This document shows, piece by piece, positions 36,089 through 45,785 of a stretch of 64,000 bases of DNA. Within the stretch, counting starts at the first letter, position 1, and each line of letters opens with the position of its first letter. A model generated the notes under the pieces. It saw nothing but the letters and a program-made list of their open reading frames with translations, ran no database searches and was not told where the DNA came from. The position numbers and the translations under genes are program-made. This DNA is from Rhodobacteraceae bacterium M382 (lineage in GTDB: Bacteria; Pseudomonadota; Alphaproteobacteria; Rhodobacterales; Rhodobacteraceae): contig CP081098.1 of NCBI GenBank assembly GCA_025141015.1, positions 2,300,501-2,364,500 on the forward strand, written 5' to 3'.

Positions 36089-37639
36089 ATGGACGGCAAG
36101 ATCTTTATCGGCGGCGGCGGTGTTGAATACGGTGAAAAACAGGGTTTGACGTTGAAATATGCGAATCGGCATGGGTTGATTGCAGGTGCCACCGGCACGG
36201 GCAAGACCGTAACCTTGCAGATCCTGGCCGAAGGGTTTTCCAACGCGGGCGTGCCGGTGATCCTGTCAGACGTCAAAGGCGATCTGTCAGGACTGGCGCT
36301 GGCGGGCTCGGTCGATCACAAGTTGCATCAACCCTTTATGGACCGCGCTGCAACGATCGGGTTTGATGATTTCGGGTATCATGCGTGCCCTGTGACATTC
36401 TGGGATCTGTTTGGCGATCAGGGGCATCCGGTGCGCACCACTGTCGCCGAAATGGGTCCGCTGTTGCTGGCGCGTCTCCTGGAGCTGACAGAGGCGCAGG
36501 AAGGCATTCTGAATATCGCCTTTCGCCTTGCCGATGAACAGGGACTGGCGCTTTTGGATCTCAAGGATCTACAGGCTCTGCTGGTTTGGATCGGTGAAAA
36601 TCGCGCAGAGCTGAACCTGCGCTATGGCAATGTGTCGATTGCGTCGATCGGGGCGATCCAGCGTCGGTTGCTGGTGCTGGAAAACCAGGGCGGTGCCCAG
36701 TTATTTGGTGAACCGGCTCTGGAACTGGCGGACCTGATGCGCACCGACGATCACGGCAAAGGCATGGTCAATATTCTGGCCGCTGACAAACTGATGTCAT
36801 CACCGGGGCTGTATGCGACCTTCCTGTTGTGGTTGCTCAGCGAATTGTTCGAAGAACTGCCCGAAGTTGGCGATCCGGACAAACCCAAGCTGGTGTTTTT
36901 CTTTGACGAGGCGCATCTGCTGTTTGACGATGCGCCCAAGGCGTTGATTGACAAGGTTGAACAGGTGGCGCGTCTGATCCGGTCCAAGGGCGTCGGGATC
37001 TATTTTATCACCCAGAACCCGGCGGACGTGCCCGAAGACATTCTGGGGCAACTCGGCAATCGGATCCAACATGCGCTGCGTGCGTTTACCGCCAAGGATC
37101 GCAAGAACCTGAAGCTGGCGGCCGAGACCTATCGTGAGAACCCGAGGTTCGAAACCGAGGACGCCATACGCGAGGTGGGTGTCGGCGAGGCGGTGACCTC
37201 GATGCTGCAAAAGAAGGGCGTACCCGGAATTGTTGAACGAACTCTGATCCGCCCGCCATCCTCGCATCTGGGGCCGATCACCATTGAGGAACGCAAACGG
37301 ATGATGGCTGTGTCGGACATGGCCGGCAAATACGACACGCCCAGGGATCGCACCTCGGCCTATGAAATCCTGGCCAAACGGGCACAACAGGCCGCGACTG
37401 AGGCCGAACAGATCCAGGAGGCAGCAGAGGAGCAACCGCCCTTGCAGCGCGAATACAACGCGGCGCGGCGCTACACGGGTGCCAGAGTCAGCCGGTCGTC
37501 TGCACGTGTGGCAACGTCCCGGCGCAGCAGCGATACCTTTGGGTCCGCGATGAAACATGCGGTGATCAAGGAACTCAAGGGCACCACAGGTCGCCGTCTC
37601 GTGCGTGGTATTCTGGGGTCCCTGTTCAAAGGTCGCTGA
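36089..37639 (+). CDS. HerA-like ATPase, DUF853 (YjgR-type helicase)
   Basis: A 516-residue soluble ATPase of the HerA/FtsK superfamily. Walker A GATGTGKT at 33-40, the following [14 protein letters not shown] segment, Walker [17 protein letters not shown] near 270, the sensor [18 protein letters not shown] and an arginine finger region ([16 protein letters not shown]). The tail (about 430-516) is rich in Q, A, S and R with basic clusters ([16 protein letters not shown]). The exact role of stand-alone DUF853 proteins is not known; no NurA nuclease gene is adjacent. It ends at a bidirectional terminator. Confidence 0.88.
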   Translation: MDGKIFIGGGGVEYGEKQGLTLKYANRHGLIAGATGTGKTVTLQILAEGFSNAGVPVILSDVKGDLSGLALAGSVDHKLHQPFMDRAATIGFDDFGYHACPVTFWDLFGDQGHPVRTTVAEMGPLLLARLLELTEAQEGILNIAFRLADEQGLALLDLKDLQALLVWIGENRAELNLRYGNVSIASIGAIQRRLLVLENQGGAQLFGEPALELADLMRTDDHGKGMVNILAADKLMSSPGLYATFLLWLLSELFEELPEVGDPDKPKLVFFFDEAHLLFDDAPKALIDKVEQVARLIRSKGVGIYFITQNPADVPEDILGQLGNRIQHALRAFTAKDRKNLKLAAETYRENPRFETEDAIREVGVGEAVTSMLQKKGVPGIVERTLIRPPSSHLGPITIEERKRMMAVSDMAGKYDTPRDRTSAYEILAKRAQQAATEAEQIQEAAEEQPPLQREYNAARRYTGARVSRSSARVATSRRSSDTFGSAMKHAVIKELKGTTGRRLVRGILGSLFKGR

Positions 37640-37649
37640 CGCGGCGAAC

Positions 37650-37688
37650 AAAAAAGCGCGGCCCCGAACCTGGGACCGCGCTTCTTTC
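37650..37688. terminator. Bidirectional terminator between the HerA-like gene and livM
   Basis: AAAAAAGCGCGGCCCC and GGGACCGCGCTTCTTT form a long stem with T-rich ends on both strands, between two convergent transcription units. Confidence 0.85.
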
Positions 37689-37732
37689 TGGTGATCAATA
37701 CCTCCGCCGGAGGCATCGCGGCATTGCCGCGA

Positions 37733-39037
37733 TTATTTCTCGGGAATCAATCCACGCGGTGCAAACCGAAGAACCAGCAGCAACACAATCCCCATGGTGA
37801 ACAGACGCATATGGGCTGCGCTGTCGATCAGATGCTCCTTCAGCGCATTGCCTTCCGACATGCCCGAGGTGATCACCTGCATCAGGAACAGGCCGATGGG
37901 TTCCACCTGGACCCACAGGAACCAGATCAGCATGCCGCCCAGAACCGCGCCCATGTTATTGCCGGATCCGCCGACAATGACCATCACCCAGATCAGAAAG
38001 GTATAGCGCAGCGGCTGATAGGTACCCGGTGTCAGCTGACCATCCAGCGTGGTCATCATCGCACCGGCCAGGCCACAAACCGCAGACCCAAGAACAAAGA
38101 TCTGCAAATGGCGACGCGTCACATCCTTGCCCATGGCTTCGGCTGCGACTTCGTTGTCCCGGATTGCCCGCATCATCCGGCCCCAGGGGCTTTTCAGCGC
38201 CATCTGTGCCATCCACAACAGAACCAACAAAACCACGGCAAACAGAACTGAATATCCCAGTTTCACATAAAGCGTCGATGCCGTCACCGGATCCAGACCC
38301 AGCGAGACAGCGTTTTCAACAAACCCGGGATCATTTTGCAGGTCGATTTCATAGGGAACGGGGCGGGGCAGGCCAATCACATTTTTCACACCGCGCGCCA
38401 GCCAATCCTCGTTCTTGAGCACGGCAATGATGATCTCGGCAATGCCCAGTGTCGCGATCGCCAGATAGTCCGAGCGCAGCCCCAATGCCGTCTTACCGAT
38501 CAGCCAGGCGGCACCCGCCGCCAGCAAACCGCCCACAGGCCAAGCCAGCAGGATCGGCAGGTTGATGCCACCGATATTGCCGGCGGCCGCGGGGTTGATG
38601 GCCTCGATCGCGGCAACACCGGGATCGAACACGCCACGATACAGAAAAAACCCACCAACCAGAATGGCCAAGGTGATCAGGTTTCGGTTGCGTCCTTTGG
38701 GCAATCTCGCGTTGACCAGGACAGCTGTGGTGACGGTTGCAGCCCCCAACACCAATGCCAATACCACACGATAGCCACCGGCGCTCCAGGCTCCGGGGGT
38801 TGGTGGCGTTGCCACCAGAACGGCCGCCAGCCCACCCAAAGCAACAAAGCCCATGATGCCGACGTTGAACAATCCGGCAAAGCCCCATTGCAGGTTCACC
38901 CCAATCGCCATGATGGCCGAAATCAGCCCCATGTTCAGGATGAGCAGCGCGGTGTTCCAGCTTTGCATGAAACCTGTCAGAAGGATCAGACATCCCACCA
39001 GGGCAAAAAGAAACGTATTTTTCATGGGTTCGCTCAT
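37733..39037 (-). CDS. livM: Branched-chain amino acid ABC transporter permease LivM
   Basis: A 434-residue inner-membrane permease with about ten or more helices. The family core is visible in NLQWGFAGLFNVGIMGFVAL, RSDYLAIATLGIAEIIIAVL and the EAA-type loop GRMMRAIRDNEVAAEAMGKD that contacts the ATPases. It is somewhat longer than usual because of an insert at about 80-170 with extra hydrophobic segments. It overlaps livH by four bases and is last in the operon livJ-livG-livF-livH-livM. The exact substrate (leucine/isoleucine/valine or other amino acids, amides or urea) is not proved. Confidence 0.9.
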   Translation of the reverse strand: MSEPMKNTFLFALVGCLILLTGFMQSWNTALLILNMGLISAIMAIGVNLQWGFAGLFNVGIMGFVALGGLAAVLVATPPTPGAWSAGGYRVVLALVLGAATVTTAVLVNARLPKGRNRNLITLAILVGGFFLYRGVFDPGVAAIEAINPAAAGNIGGINLPILLAWPVGGLLAAGAAWLIGKTALGLRSDYLAIATLGIAEIIIAVLKNEDWLARGVKNVIGLPRPVPYEIDLQNDPGFVENAVSLGLDPVTASTLYVKLGYSVLFAVVLLVLLWMAQMALKSPWGRMMRAIRDNEVAAEAMGKDVTRRHLQIFVLGSAVCGLAGAMMTTLDGQLTPGTYQPLRYTFLIWVMVIVGGSGNNMGAVLGGMLIWFLWVQVEPIGLFLMQVITSGMSEGNALKEHLIDSAAHMRLFTMGIVLLLVLRFAPRGLIPEK

Positions 39038-40044
39038 ACCGATTTCCCCTTGAACAGTCCGGTGGGACGGAACAGCAGCACGATCAACAGGATCACAAAG
39101 CTGACTGCAAATTTATAATCGGTGCTCAGCAACTGGACCAATCCATTTGGCTCCAGGCTCTCTGGCATCATGTATTTCAACACCTTTTTCCAGGCATAGG
39201 TGATCGTCACTTCGGAAAAGGCGATGACAAACCCACCTGCAATCGCGCCCAGCGGGTTGCCCAGCCCCCCAACGATGGCCGAGGCAAAGATCGGCAGCAG
39301 CAGTTGGAAATAGACAAACGGTTTGAAGGATTTATCCAGCCCGTACAGCACGCCTGCCACCGTCGCCAATGCGGCCACGATCATCCAGGTGTACATCACC
39401 ACGCGCTCCGGGTTGATCCCCGACAGCAGTGCCAGATCCTCATTGTCCGAATAGGCGCGCATGGATTTCCCGGTGCGGGTGCGGTTCAGGAACCAGAACA
39501 GCAACGCAACGGCAATGATCGCCACAACAACAGTGATGCCTTGGGTGGTCTTGATCGCCAGCCCTTCGCGCAGGCCAGTCAGTTGCTTGAATTCACGGGC
39601 GGAAATGATGAACCGTTCGCCATCGGAAAACTTTTGATCATTGGGTCCGATAATGAAACGCACGACACCGTTCATGATGAACATGACACCCATCGACACA
39701 ATCACCAGGATCACCGGTTTTGCCTTTTGTTCTCGATAGAACTTGTACACCACACGGTCAGTGAACAACACCAGCAGCATACAGCCCAATATGGCCGCCG
39801 GCAGCGCCAGCAATGCGGTGGGCAACGGCCCCAGGCTGACACCCAGAGATTGCAGCCACCAGGTGACCAGCACCGCCGTCATCGACCCGAATGCCATGGT
39901 GTCACCATGGGCAAAGTTCGAAAACCTCAGGATGCCATAGATCAGAGTGACCCCCAGCGCGCCCAGAGCCAATTGGCTGCCATAGGCGATCGCGGGGACC
40001 AGAACAAAGTTGGATAGCGCCACAATGGCGTTGAGAAAATCCAT
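39034..40044 (-). CDS. livH: Branched-chain amino acid ABC transporter permease LivH
   Basis: A 336-residue inner-membrane permease: N-terminal GALGVTLIYGILRFSNFAHG, a family hallmark, later GKSMRAYSDNEDLALLSGIN (cytoplasmic coupling loop) and PIFASAIVGGLGNPLGAIAG near the C terminus. About eight helices. Three bases separate its start from livF, and its stop overlaps the livM start by four bases. It forms the membrane channel with LivM. Confidence 0.92.
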   Translation of the reverse strand: MDFLNAIVALSNFVLVPAIAYGSQLALGALGVTLIYGILRFSNFAHGDTMAFGSMTAVLVTWWLQSLGVSLGPLPTALLALPAAILGCMLLVLFTDRVVYKFYREQKAKPVILVIVSMGVMFIMNGVVRFIIGPNDQKFSDGERFIISAREFKQLTGLREGLAIKTTQGITVVVAIIAVALLFWFLNRTRTGKSMRAYSDNEDLALLSGINPERVVMYTWMIVAALATVAGVLYGLDKSFKPFVYFQLLLPIFASAIVGGLGNPLGAIAGGFVIAFSEVTITYAWKKVLKYMMPESLEPNGLVQLLSTDYKFAVSFVILLIVLLFRPTGLFKGKSV

Positions 40045-40047
40045 GCC

Positions 40048-40764
40048 TCAGCCCCCCAGGAATGATTTGCGCACTTCGGGATCAGCCAACAGCTCTTTCC
40101 CGGTGCCGGTATAGGCATTGCGCCCCTGAACAAGAACATATCCCTTGTCCGCGATCTCAAGCGCCTGGCGGGCGTTTTGTTCCACCATCAAGATCGGGAT
40201 GCCGGTGCGGCTGACCTCGATAATACGGTCGAACAATTCGTCCATGACGATAGGGGACACACCCGCGGTGGGTTCGTCCAGCATCAGGACCTTGGGCTGG
40301 GTCATCAATGCGCGACCCACGGCCACCTGTTGACGTTGCCCACCGGACAACTCCCCCGCCGCCTGATACCTCTTTTCCTTGAGGATCGGGAACAGATGGT
40401 ACACCTGCTCCATCGTCTGAGAAAAATCGTCGGTGCGGATGAACGCACCCATTTCCAGGTTCTCTTCGACAGTCATCGTGGTGAAAATGTTCGAGGTCTG
40501 GGGCACGAACCCCATGCCTTTGACCACACGGTCCTGCGGTGACAGTTTGGTGATATCCTCGCCGTCCAGCCGAACCGAGCCCGAGCGCACATCCAGCATC
40601 CCAAACACGGCCTTCATCGCGGTGGATTTGCCAGCACCATTGGGCCCGACAATCACGGCGATTTCACCGGGATTCACTGCAATCGTGCAGTCATGTAAAA
40701 TATCCGGCCCCTTGCCGTAGCCGCCGGTCATCGTGTCGCCGATCAGAAAAGGTTCCGACATCAT
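40048..40764 (-). CDS. livF: Branched-chain amino acid ABC transporter ATPase LivF
   Basis: A 238-residue ABC ATPase with Walker A GPNGAGKST, Q-loop FVPQTSNIF, signature LSGGQRQQVAVGRAL and Walker B VLMLDEPTAG, and the H-loop replaced by ILMVEQNARQ as usual in LivF. Two adjacent ATGs (40764 and 40761); the first overlaps the livG stop in ATGATG. Pairs with LivG to drive LivHM. Confidence 0.93.
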   Translation of the reverse strand: MMSEPFLIGDTMTGGYGKGPDILHDCTIAVNPGEIAVIVGPNGAGKSTAMKAVFGMLDVRSGSVRLDGEDITKLSPQDRVVKGMGFVPQTSNIFTTMTVEENLEMGAFIRTDDFSQTMEQVYHLFPILKEKRYQAAGELSGGQRQQVAVGRALMTQPKVLMLDEPTAGVSPIVMDELFDRIIEVSRTGIPILMVEQNARQALEIADKGYVLVQGRNAYTGTGKELLADPEVRKSFLGG

Positions 40765-41546
40765 GCGCCCTCCAACTGATCTTTGTTTTTCAATCCGGTG
40801 CCCAAATAGGCCTCGATCACCTGTTCGTTGGCCTTGATCTCCTCCAAGGTACCTTCGGCGAGCACCTTACCCTCGGCCATGCAGATGACGGGGTCGCACA
40901 GGCGACCAATGAAATCCATGTCGTGTTCGATCACGACAAAGGTGTATCCGCGTTCCTGGTTCAACCGGATGATTGCGTCACCGATGGTGTTCAACAGGGT
41001 GCGGTTCACCCCGGCGCCCACTTCGTCCAGAAACACGATCTTGGCATCGACCATCATGGTGCGGCCCAGTTCCAACAGCTTCTTCTGACCACCGGACACC
41101 TGACCGGCCTTGTGGTCCGACAGGTGTTCAATGGTCAGGAACTCCAGAACCTCGTCAGCCTTGGCGCGCAGGGCGCGTTCTTCGTCCGCGATCCGCTTGC
41201 GCCCGAACCAGGTGTTCCACAGGGTTTCACCAGATTGGGCTCCGGGAACCATCATCAGGTTCTCGCGGCAGCTCATCGAGCCGAATTCATGCGCGATCTG
41301 GAACGTTCGCAGCAGCCCCTTGTGAAACAATTCGTGCGGCGGCAGGCCTGTGATGTCTTCGCCATCCATGGTCACGCGACCCGAAGTTGGCGGAAGAACG
41401 CCTGCTATCACGTTGAAAAGAGTTGTTTTTCCAGCACCGTTCGGGCCTATCAACCCGGTTATGGAGCCCTTGGTGATTTCCAGCGATGCGCCATCGACTG
41501 CGTGAAATCCACCGAAATGCTTGTGTACGTCTTCGACGACGATCAT
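40761..41546 (-). CDS. livG: Branched-chain amino acid ABC transporter ATPase LivG
   Basis: A 261-residue ABC ATPase: Walker A GPNGAGKTT, the LivG-specific long loop (FQIAHEFGSMSCRENLMMVP), signature VSGGQKKLLELGRTMM, Walker B IVFLDEVGAGVN (a DEV variant of the common DEP, frequent in this family) and FVVIEHDMDF. I place the start at ATG 41546 with GGGGGA nine bases upstream; a TTG at 41555 is possible but badly spaced. Separated from livJ by a hairpin. Confidence 0.92.
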   Translation of the reverse strand: MIVVEDVHKHFGGFHAVDGASLEITKGSITGLIGPNGAGKTTLFNVIAGVLPPTSGRVTMDGEDITGLPPHELFHKGLLRTFQIAHEFGSMSCRENLMMVPGAQSGETLWNTWFGRKRIADEERALRAKADEVLEFLTIEHLSDHKAGQVSGGQKKLLELGRTMMVDAKIVFLDEVGAGVNRTLLNTIGDAIIRLNQERGYTFVVIEHDMDFIGRLCDPVICMAEGKVLAEGTLEEIKANEQVIEAYLGTGLKNKDQLEGA

Positions 41547-41591
41547 TTCGTACAATCCCCCAACCGCTATTTTGCGGTCTTATTTATTGAA

Positions 41592-41618
41592 ACAGCCCGG
41601 AACTTGCGTCCGGGCTGT
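41592..41618 (-). terminator. Intercistronic hairpin between livJ and livG
   Basis: CAGCCCGGA and TCCGGGCTG form a nine-base-pair stem, followed on the minus strand by a weak T run (TTTC). It is 26 bases after the livJ stop. Such partial terminators let the binding protein be made in excess over the permease and ATPases. Confidence 0.7.
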
Positions 41619-41643
41619 CTGGTTCATGATCCTGCTGACAGGA

Positions 41644-42840
41644 TCAGCGGTATTTGACGGTGGTGATCTTGCCACCCTTCATTTCGTACTGGCGATAGTT
41701 GCCAGCGCTTTCGCCGGGTCCGATCAGTTCCACAGCCGTGCCGCCGACATAGTCGATGTCGCCGCCATCCTTGAGGATCTGCAGGGCTTTGGCCAGTTCA
41801 CCAGGATAGATTTTTTCGCCCGGCGCGTTGGCGACGTCCATGACCTTGCCTTTGTAGTCGGCTGGATCCTTGGAGTTGGCGGCCTGCATGGCCAGCATCA
41901 CCAGCGCTGCGGCGTCATAGGATTCCGCAACAAAGGACGATGTGCCGTCAAAGCCATTGGCGTCGCCCATCTCGCGGATGGTGCCGGCACCGGGGCTGTC
42001 AGTACCGGGAACCTGTCCGGTAGAGCCGTCGATTTCATCGCCAAAGTTCTCTTCGAGCAGCGCGCCATACATGCCGTCAGGGAAGTGGAACGTGTCAAAG
42101 GCACCCGAATCCAGCGAAGCACGAACGATGCCCGATCCACCCTGATCCAGATAACCGGCCACAACCAGGCGGTCGCCGCCAGCAGCGGCCAGCGCGCCAA
42201 CTTCGGCCGAATAGTCGGCCTTGCCGTCTTCATGTGCAGCGGTAATCGTGACAGTGCCACCCGCGGCCTTGAAGGCTTCTTCGAAGCTGGTGGCCAGGCC
42301 TTTTCCGTAGTCGTTGTTGGTGAATGTCAGCGCAACTTCCTTGATGCCCATTTCCATCAGGACTTCGGTCATCACGGCACCCTGACGCGCGTCAGATGGA
42401 GCAGTGCGGAAGAAAAGTCCGTTGTCTTCGGCAGTGGACAGTGCGGGGGATGTGGCCGACGGCGAGATCATGACCATGCCGTTGGGCACGGCGACATTTG
42501 CCAGAATGGCACCGGTCACGCCGGAACAATCCGCGCCGACAATGCCGTCGATCTTGTCCGACGTGATCAGACGCTCGGCAGCAGCGGTTGCAGCGGCGGC
42601 ATCAACACAGGTCGAATCTGCCCGGATCGGAGTGACTGTGGCGGCGTCCAGCAACAGGCCGCTGTCGGTCACTTCCTTCATCGCCAGTTCGGCGGCCGCA
42701 GCCATTGGCGGGGTCAGTGATTCAATGGGGCCGGTAAAGCCAAAAATGATACCCAGTTTGACTTCTTTGGCGTGGCCACCGGCAAATGCGGTACCCGCTG
42801 TCAATGCAACGGCCGCAGTGGCCATCAGCAGTTTTTTCAT
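41644..42840 (-). CDS. livJ: ABC transporter substrate-binding protein, branched-chain amino acid type
   Basis: A 398-residue periplasmic protein of the Leu/Ile/Val-binding (type I) fold. Signal peptide MKKLLMATAAVALTAGTAFAG, then VKLGIIFGFTGPIESL, a family start. CVDAAAATAAAERLITSDK with DGIVGADCSGVT is typical of the first lobe. Two Cys (about 98 and 124) may pair. Start at 42840 is supported by GGGAGTATTC. It is the first gene of the liv operon; the ligand could be an amino acid or another small amide. Confidence 0.88.
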   Translation of the reverse strand: MKKLLMATAAVALTAGTAFAGGHAKEVKLGIIFGFTGPIESLTPPMAAAAELAMKEVTDSGLLLDAATVTPIRADSTCVDAAAATAAAERLITSDKIDGIVGADCSGVTGAILANVAVPNGMVMISPSATSPALSTAEDNGLFFRTAPSDARQGAVMTEVLMEMGIKEVALTFTNNDYGKGLATSFEEAFKAAGGTVTITAAHEDGKADYSAEVGALAAAGGDRLVVAGYLDQGGSGIVRASLDSGAFDTFHFPDGMYGALLEENFGDEIDGSTGQVPGTDSPGAGTIREMGDANGFDGTSSFVAESYDAAALVMLAMQAANSKDPADYKGKVMDVANAPGEKIYPGELAKALQILKDGGDIDYVGGTAVELIGPGESAGNYRQYEMKGGKITTVKYR

Positions 42841-43010
42841 AAGAATACTCCCAGTTTGTTGGAACATTGAATGCTCATATTTGACCCTAGGCAAGCTGTT
42901 GCAAAAAGAAAAGTCTTATCCGCAACGCGGTTTCGCGGGGTTAACATGCCCCCCCTTTTGCCAGGGCGCGGCGGGCTGTTACACTGATTTGAAAAAAAGG
43001 AAAAGTTGAA

Positions 43011-44132
43011 ATGTATCGCGTCTTGAGGGGTTTTTTGATTTGCTTGGTGATTGCCGGGGGGGCGATGCCATCCCGACCTGTTGCCCAAACCAGCGTGCTG
43101 CCCAGCAGCCAAGGGGCGCTTGCGATTGAGGCCATGCTGACCGGGTTGGATACTCCCTGGGCCGTCGGGTTCCTGCCTGCCGGTGAATACCTGGTCACCG
43201 AACGGGACGGAAATCTTCTGTTGGTTCGGGAGGGAAAATCAAATGTAGTCAAAGGGGTGCCAAGGGTAAAAGCCCAAGGGCAGGGCGGTCTTCTGGATGT
43301 TCTGGTGCCCCGCGATTTCGCCTCTAGCGGACAGATATTCCTGACCTTTTCAAAACATCAAAAGGGCGGTGCCGGGACGGCAGTTGTCGTGGGGCATCTG
43401 GATACCGCCAGGGCACGGTTGACCCAAACCCGTATCATATTCGAGGCCGCGCCCAGTTCCGGCACTGGTCGACACTTTGGCAGCCGGATTGCCGAGGCCC
43501 CGGACGGAACCCTGTTTGTGACGATCGGAGATCGGGGCCAACCGCCCAGCGCTCAGGATCTGTCGCGACAGCAAGGGTCCATCATCCGCATCAACCGTGA
43601 CGGTTCGATTCCTGACAGCAACCCCTTTGTGAACACCGCCGCTGCGCGGCCCGAAATCTGGTCGTATGGGCACAGAAATCCGCAGGGGATGGCCTTGTCC
43701 AGCGATGGCTCCCTTTGGGCTGTGGAACATGGTGCCCGGGGCGGGGATGAAGTGAACCGGATCCACAAAGGCGCAAATTATGGCTGGCCCGTTATCGCCT
43801 ATGGGCGTCATTATTCCGGCGGCAAGATCGGAGAAGGCACGCATAAGACGGGTTTGCAACAACCTGATTTTTATTGGGATCCTTCGATCGCACCATCCGG
43901 GATGATGATCTATTCGGGGAGGTTGTGGCCACAGTGGCGTGGTCACATGTTTGTCGGCAGCCTGAAATTCGACTATATCGCGCGTTTGGCCGGGAGCCGG
44001 TTGCGTGAGCGTGAACAACTGGTGTCCCGCGAAACCGAACGGGTGCGCGACATCCGCGAAGCTCCGGACGGGTCGATCTGGTTCATCTCTGTTGGCAATG
44101 GCGCGATTTACAGGATCGCTCCCGGCCCCTAG
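43011..44132 (+). CDS. Soluble PQQ-type aldose sugar dehydrogenase (YliI/Asd-like)
   Basis: A 373-residue secreted six-bladed beta-propeller of the glucose/sorbosone dehydrogenase family. Signal peptide (MYRVLRGFLICLVIAGGAMP) precedes LDTPWAVGFLPAGEYLVTER. Conserved motifs: GRHFGSRIAEAPDGTLFVTI, GDRG, WSYGHRNPQGMAL, EHGARGGDEVN (calcium and PQQ ligands), and PSGMMIYSG. It would oxidise sugars in the periplasm with PQQ; no PQQ synthesis genes are in the window, so the cofactor may come from elsewhere. Confidence 0.88.
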   Translation: MYRVLRGFLICLVIAGGAMPSRPVAQTSVLPSSQGALAIEAMLTGLDTPWAVGFLPAGEYLVTERDGNLLLVREGKSNVVKGVPRVKAQGQGGLLDVLVPRDFASSGQIFLTFSKHQKGGAGTAVVVGHLDTARARLTQTRIIFEAAPSSGTGRHFGSRIAEAPDGTLFVTIGDRGQPPSAQDLSRQQGSIIRINRDGSIPDSNPFVNTAAARPEIWSYGHRNPQGMALSSDGSLWAVEHGARGGDEVNRIHKGANYGWPVIAYGRHYSGGKIGEGTHKTGLQQPDFYWDPSIAPSGMMIYSGRLWPQWRGHMFVGSLKFDYIARLAGSRLREREQLVSRETERVRDIREAPDGSIWFISVGNGAIYRIAPGP

Positions 44133-44162
44133 TGTACACGTATTCTTGGTAGGGGGTGCACG

Positions 44163-44573
44163 ATGGTGCGTTATGTTTTCGCGTTGGTTGTGATGGTGTT
44201 GTCCGGTCCGGCACTGGCCGAAAACGGGTCTTTTGCCAGTTATCAGGAATTGCGCCATCAGCTGGACCCGCTGGTCAAATCCCGCCAGATGGCGGCGGTT
44301 CTGACGTTGTTTGGCGGGTCGGACGAGATGACCCCCGAAGAGTTGAAGCGTCTGGATGAGCAGGTTCTCTCGCTTTACAAGCAGGATTTCACGCAGGTTC
44401 AGCTGATCAATCGGGTTGATCTGGCGAATGGCTGGCGGCAGGAAATGCTCGGCTATTGGGTGGGGTACCAGTACATCTATGTGTACATGCTGTTGCAGCA
44501 ATTGCCGGATGAACTGCGCGCGGTTCAGTTCAAATTCAACAGCGATTTCGAGAGAATTTTTAGTAATTTCTGA
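44163..44573 (+). CDS. Small secreted protein of unknown function
   Basis: A 136-residue protein with a signal peptide (MVRYVFALVVMVLSGPALA) and a mostly helical mature part (SYQELRHQLDPLVKSRQM, MTPEELKRLDEQVLSLY, GYQYIYVYMLLQQLPDEL). No named domain recognised. It follows the sugar dehydrogenase gene after 30 bases on the same strand, so both may share a transcript. GGTAGGGGGTGC precedes the ATG. Confidence 0.72.
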   Translation: MVRYVFALVVMVLSGPALAENGSFASYQELRHQLDPLVKSRQMAAVLTLFGGSDEMTPEELKRLDEQVLSLYKQDFTQVQLINRVDLANGWRQEMLGYWVGYQYIYVYMLLQQLPDELRAVQFKFNSDFERIFSNF

Positions 44574-44594
44574 TGGTTGCGGTTCGCAGCTCTC

Positions 44595-45599
44595 TCAGAT
44601 TGAGAGCCGCGTCGCATGTGAGCCACGTTCCCGATAGGGGGTGGTGTCGTAATGCGCACGATAGCATTTGGAAAAATGCGATGGCGACGCAAACCCACAG
44701 GCCAGCGCCACATTGATCACGCTCATGTCGGTTTGCATCAACAGGTTGCGCGCCTTTTGCAAACGCAATTCCATATAGTACCGTTTCGGGCTGCGGTTCA
44801 GATAGCGGCGGAACAGACGTTCCAGCTGCCGGGTCGACATGCCAACGTCCTTGGCCAGAATTGAAGGGCTGATCGGTTCTTCGATATTGTTTTCCATCAT
44901 CTGGATGACCAGAGACAATTTTGGATGCCGCACCCCGATGCGGGTGGGGACAGACAGACGCTGAGTGTCCTGATCCGTCCGGATCGAAGAATAGATCAAC
45001 TGATCGGCAACCGCATTGGCCAGATCTTCGCCATGATCATTGGCCAACAGTTTCAACATCATGTCGATTGAGGATGTTCCCCCGGCAGTGGTCATTCGGT
45101 TGCCGTCGATGACAAAGACCCCTTTGGTCAACTCGACATCGTCGAATTCCTCGGCAAAGCTGTCTGCGTTTTCCCAATGGATCGTCGCGCGTTTGCCGTC
45201 CAGCAATCCGGCCTTGGCCAAGGTAAAGGCGGCCGTGCACAGGCCCCCGATCAACACGCCTTTGCGGGCTTCGCGGCGGATCCAGCCCAAAATCTTCTTG
45301 GTTGTGGCCTTCTGGACCTGAATGCCGCCACAGATGATCAATGTGTCATCGCGTTGCAGTTCGCCCAGATCGCCATCCAGATTGAACGATGCGCCGGCAG
45401 AACAGGTCACCGATTCACCGCCTTCGCCAATCAGGGTCCAATTGTACAGGGTTTTGCCAGACATCCGATTGGCAATGCGCAAACATTCCACGGCCGACGC
45501 GAACGACAGCATGGTAAAATTCTCCATCAGCACAAAAACAAACCGCTTGACGCGATCTGTTTCGCCGCTGACTTCCACTGGCAGAAACTGTTCTTTCAT
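44595..45599 (-). CDS. GlxA family AraC-type transcriptional regulator
   Basis: A 334-residue regulator with an N-terminal DJ-1/PfpI-like (amidotransferase-like) domain (residues 18-190: RFVFVLMENFTMLSFASAVE, GGLCTAAFTLAKAGLLDG, TKGVFVIDGNRMTTAGGTS) and a C-terminal AraC helix-turn-helix pair (LAKDVGMSTRQLERLFRRYL, ALACGFASPSHFSKCY). Relatives control choline, glycine betaine, carnitine or arginine catabolism. The start at 45599 has AAGGA upstream and fits family length. Divergent from aroG with a 186-base spacer; no catabolic operon adjoins it, so targets are unknown. Confidence 0.88.
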   Translation of the reverse strand: MKEQFLPVEVSGETDRVKRFVFVLMENFTMLSFASAVECLRIANRMSGKTLYNWTLIGEGGESVTCSAGASFNLDGDLGELQRDDTLIICGGIQVQKATTKKILGWIRREARKGVLIGGLCTAAFTLAKAGLLDGKRATIHWENADSFAEEFDDVELTKGVFVIDGNRMTTAGGTSSIDMMLKLLANDHGEDLANAVADQLIYSSIRTDQDTQRLSVPTRIGVRHPKLSLVIQMMENNIEEPISPSILAKDVGMSTRQLERLFRRYLNRSPKRYYMELRLQKARNLLMQTDMSVINVALACGFASPSHFSKCYRAHYDTTPYRERGSHATRLSI

Positions 45600-45785
45600 G
45601 ACGCAGGGATCCTTCATTTGCGACACGTGCCGTCGCCTATTGGACGCGCGACAGAATTGCACCATGTTCAGAGGTTCAACGCAACGTCAAGTGCGGACAT
45701 TTCTTAACTGGTCAGTCTGACCTGTCTTTTGTATAGAGACCACTCTAACCCCAAGTCTTCAAAGACCCTATCGGAGATTAAAGCA

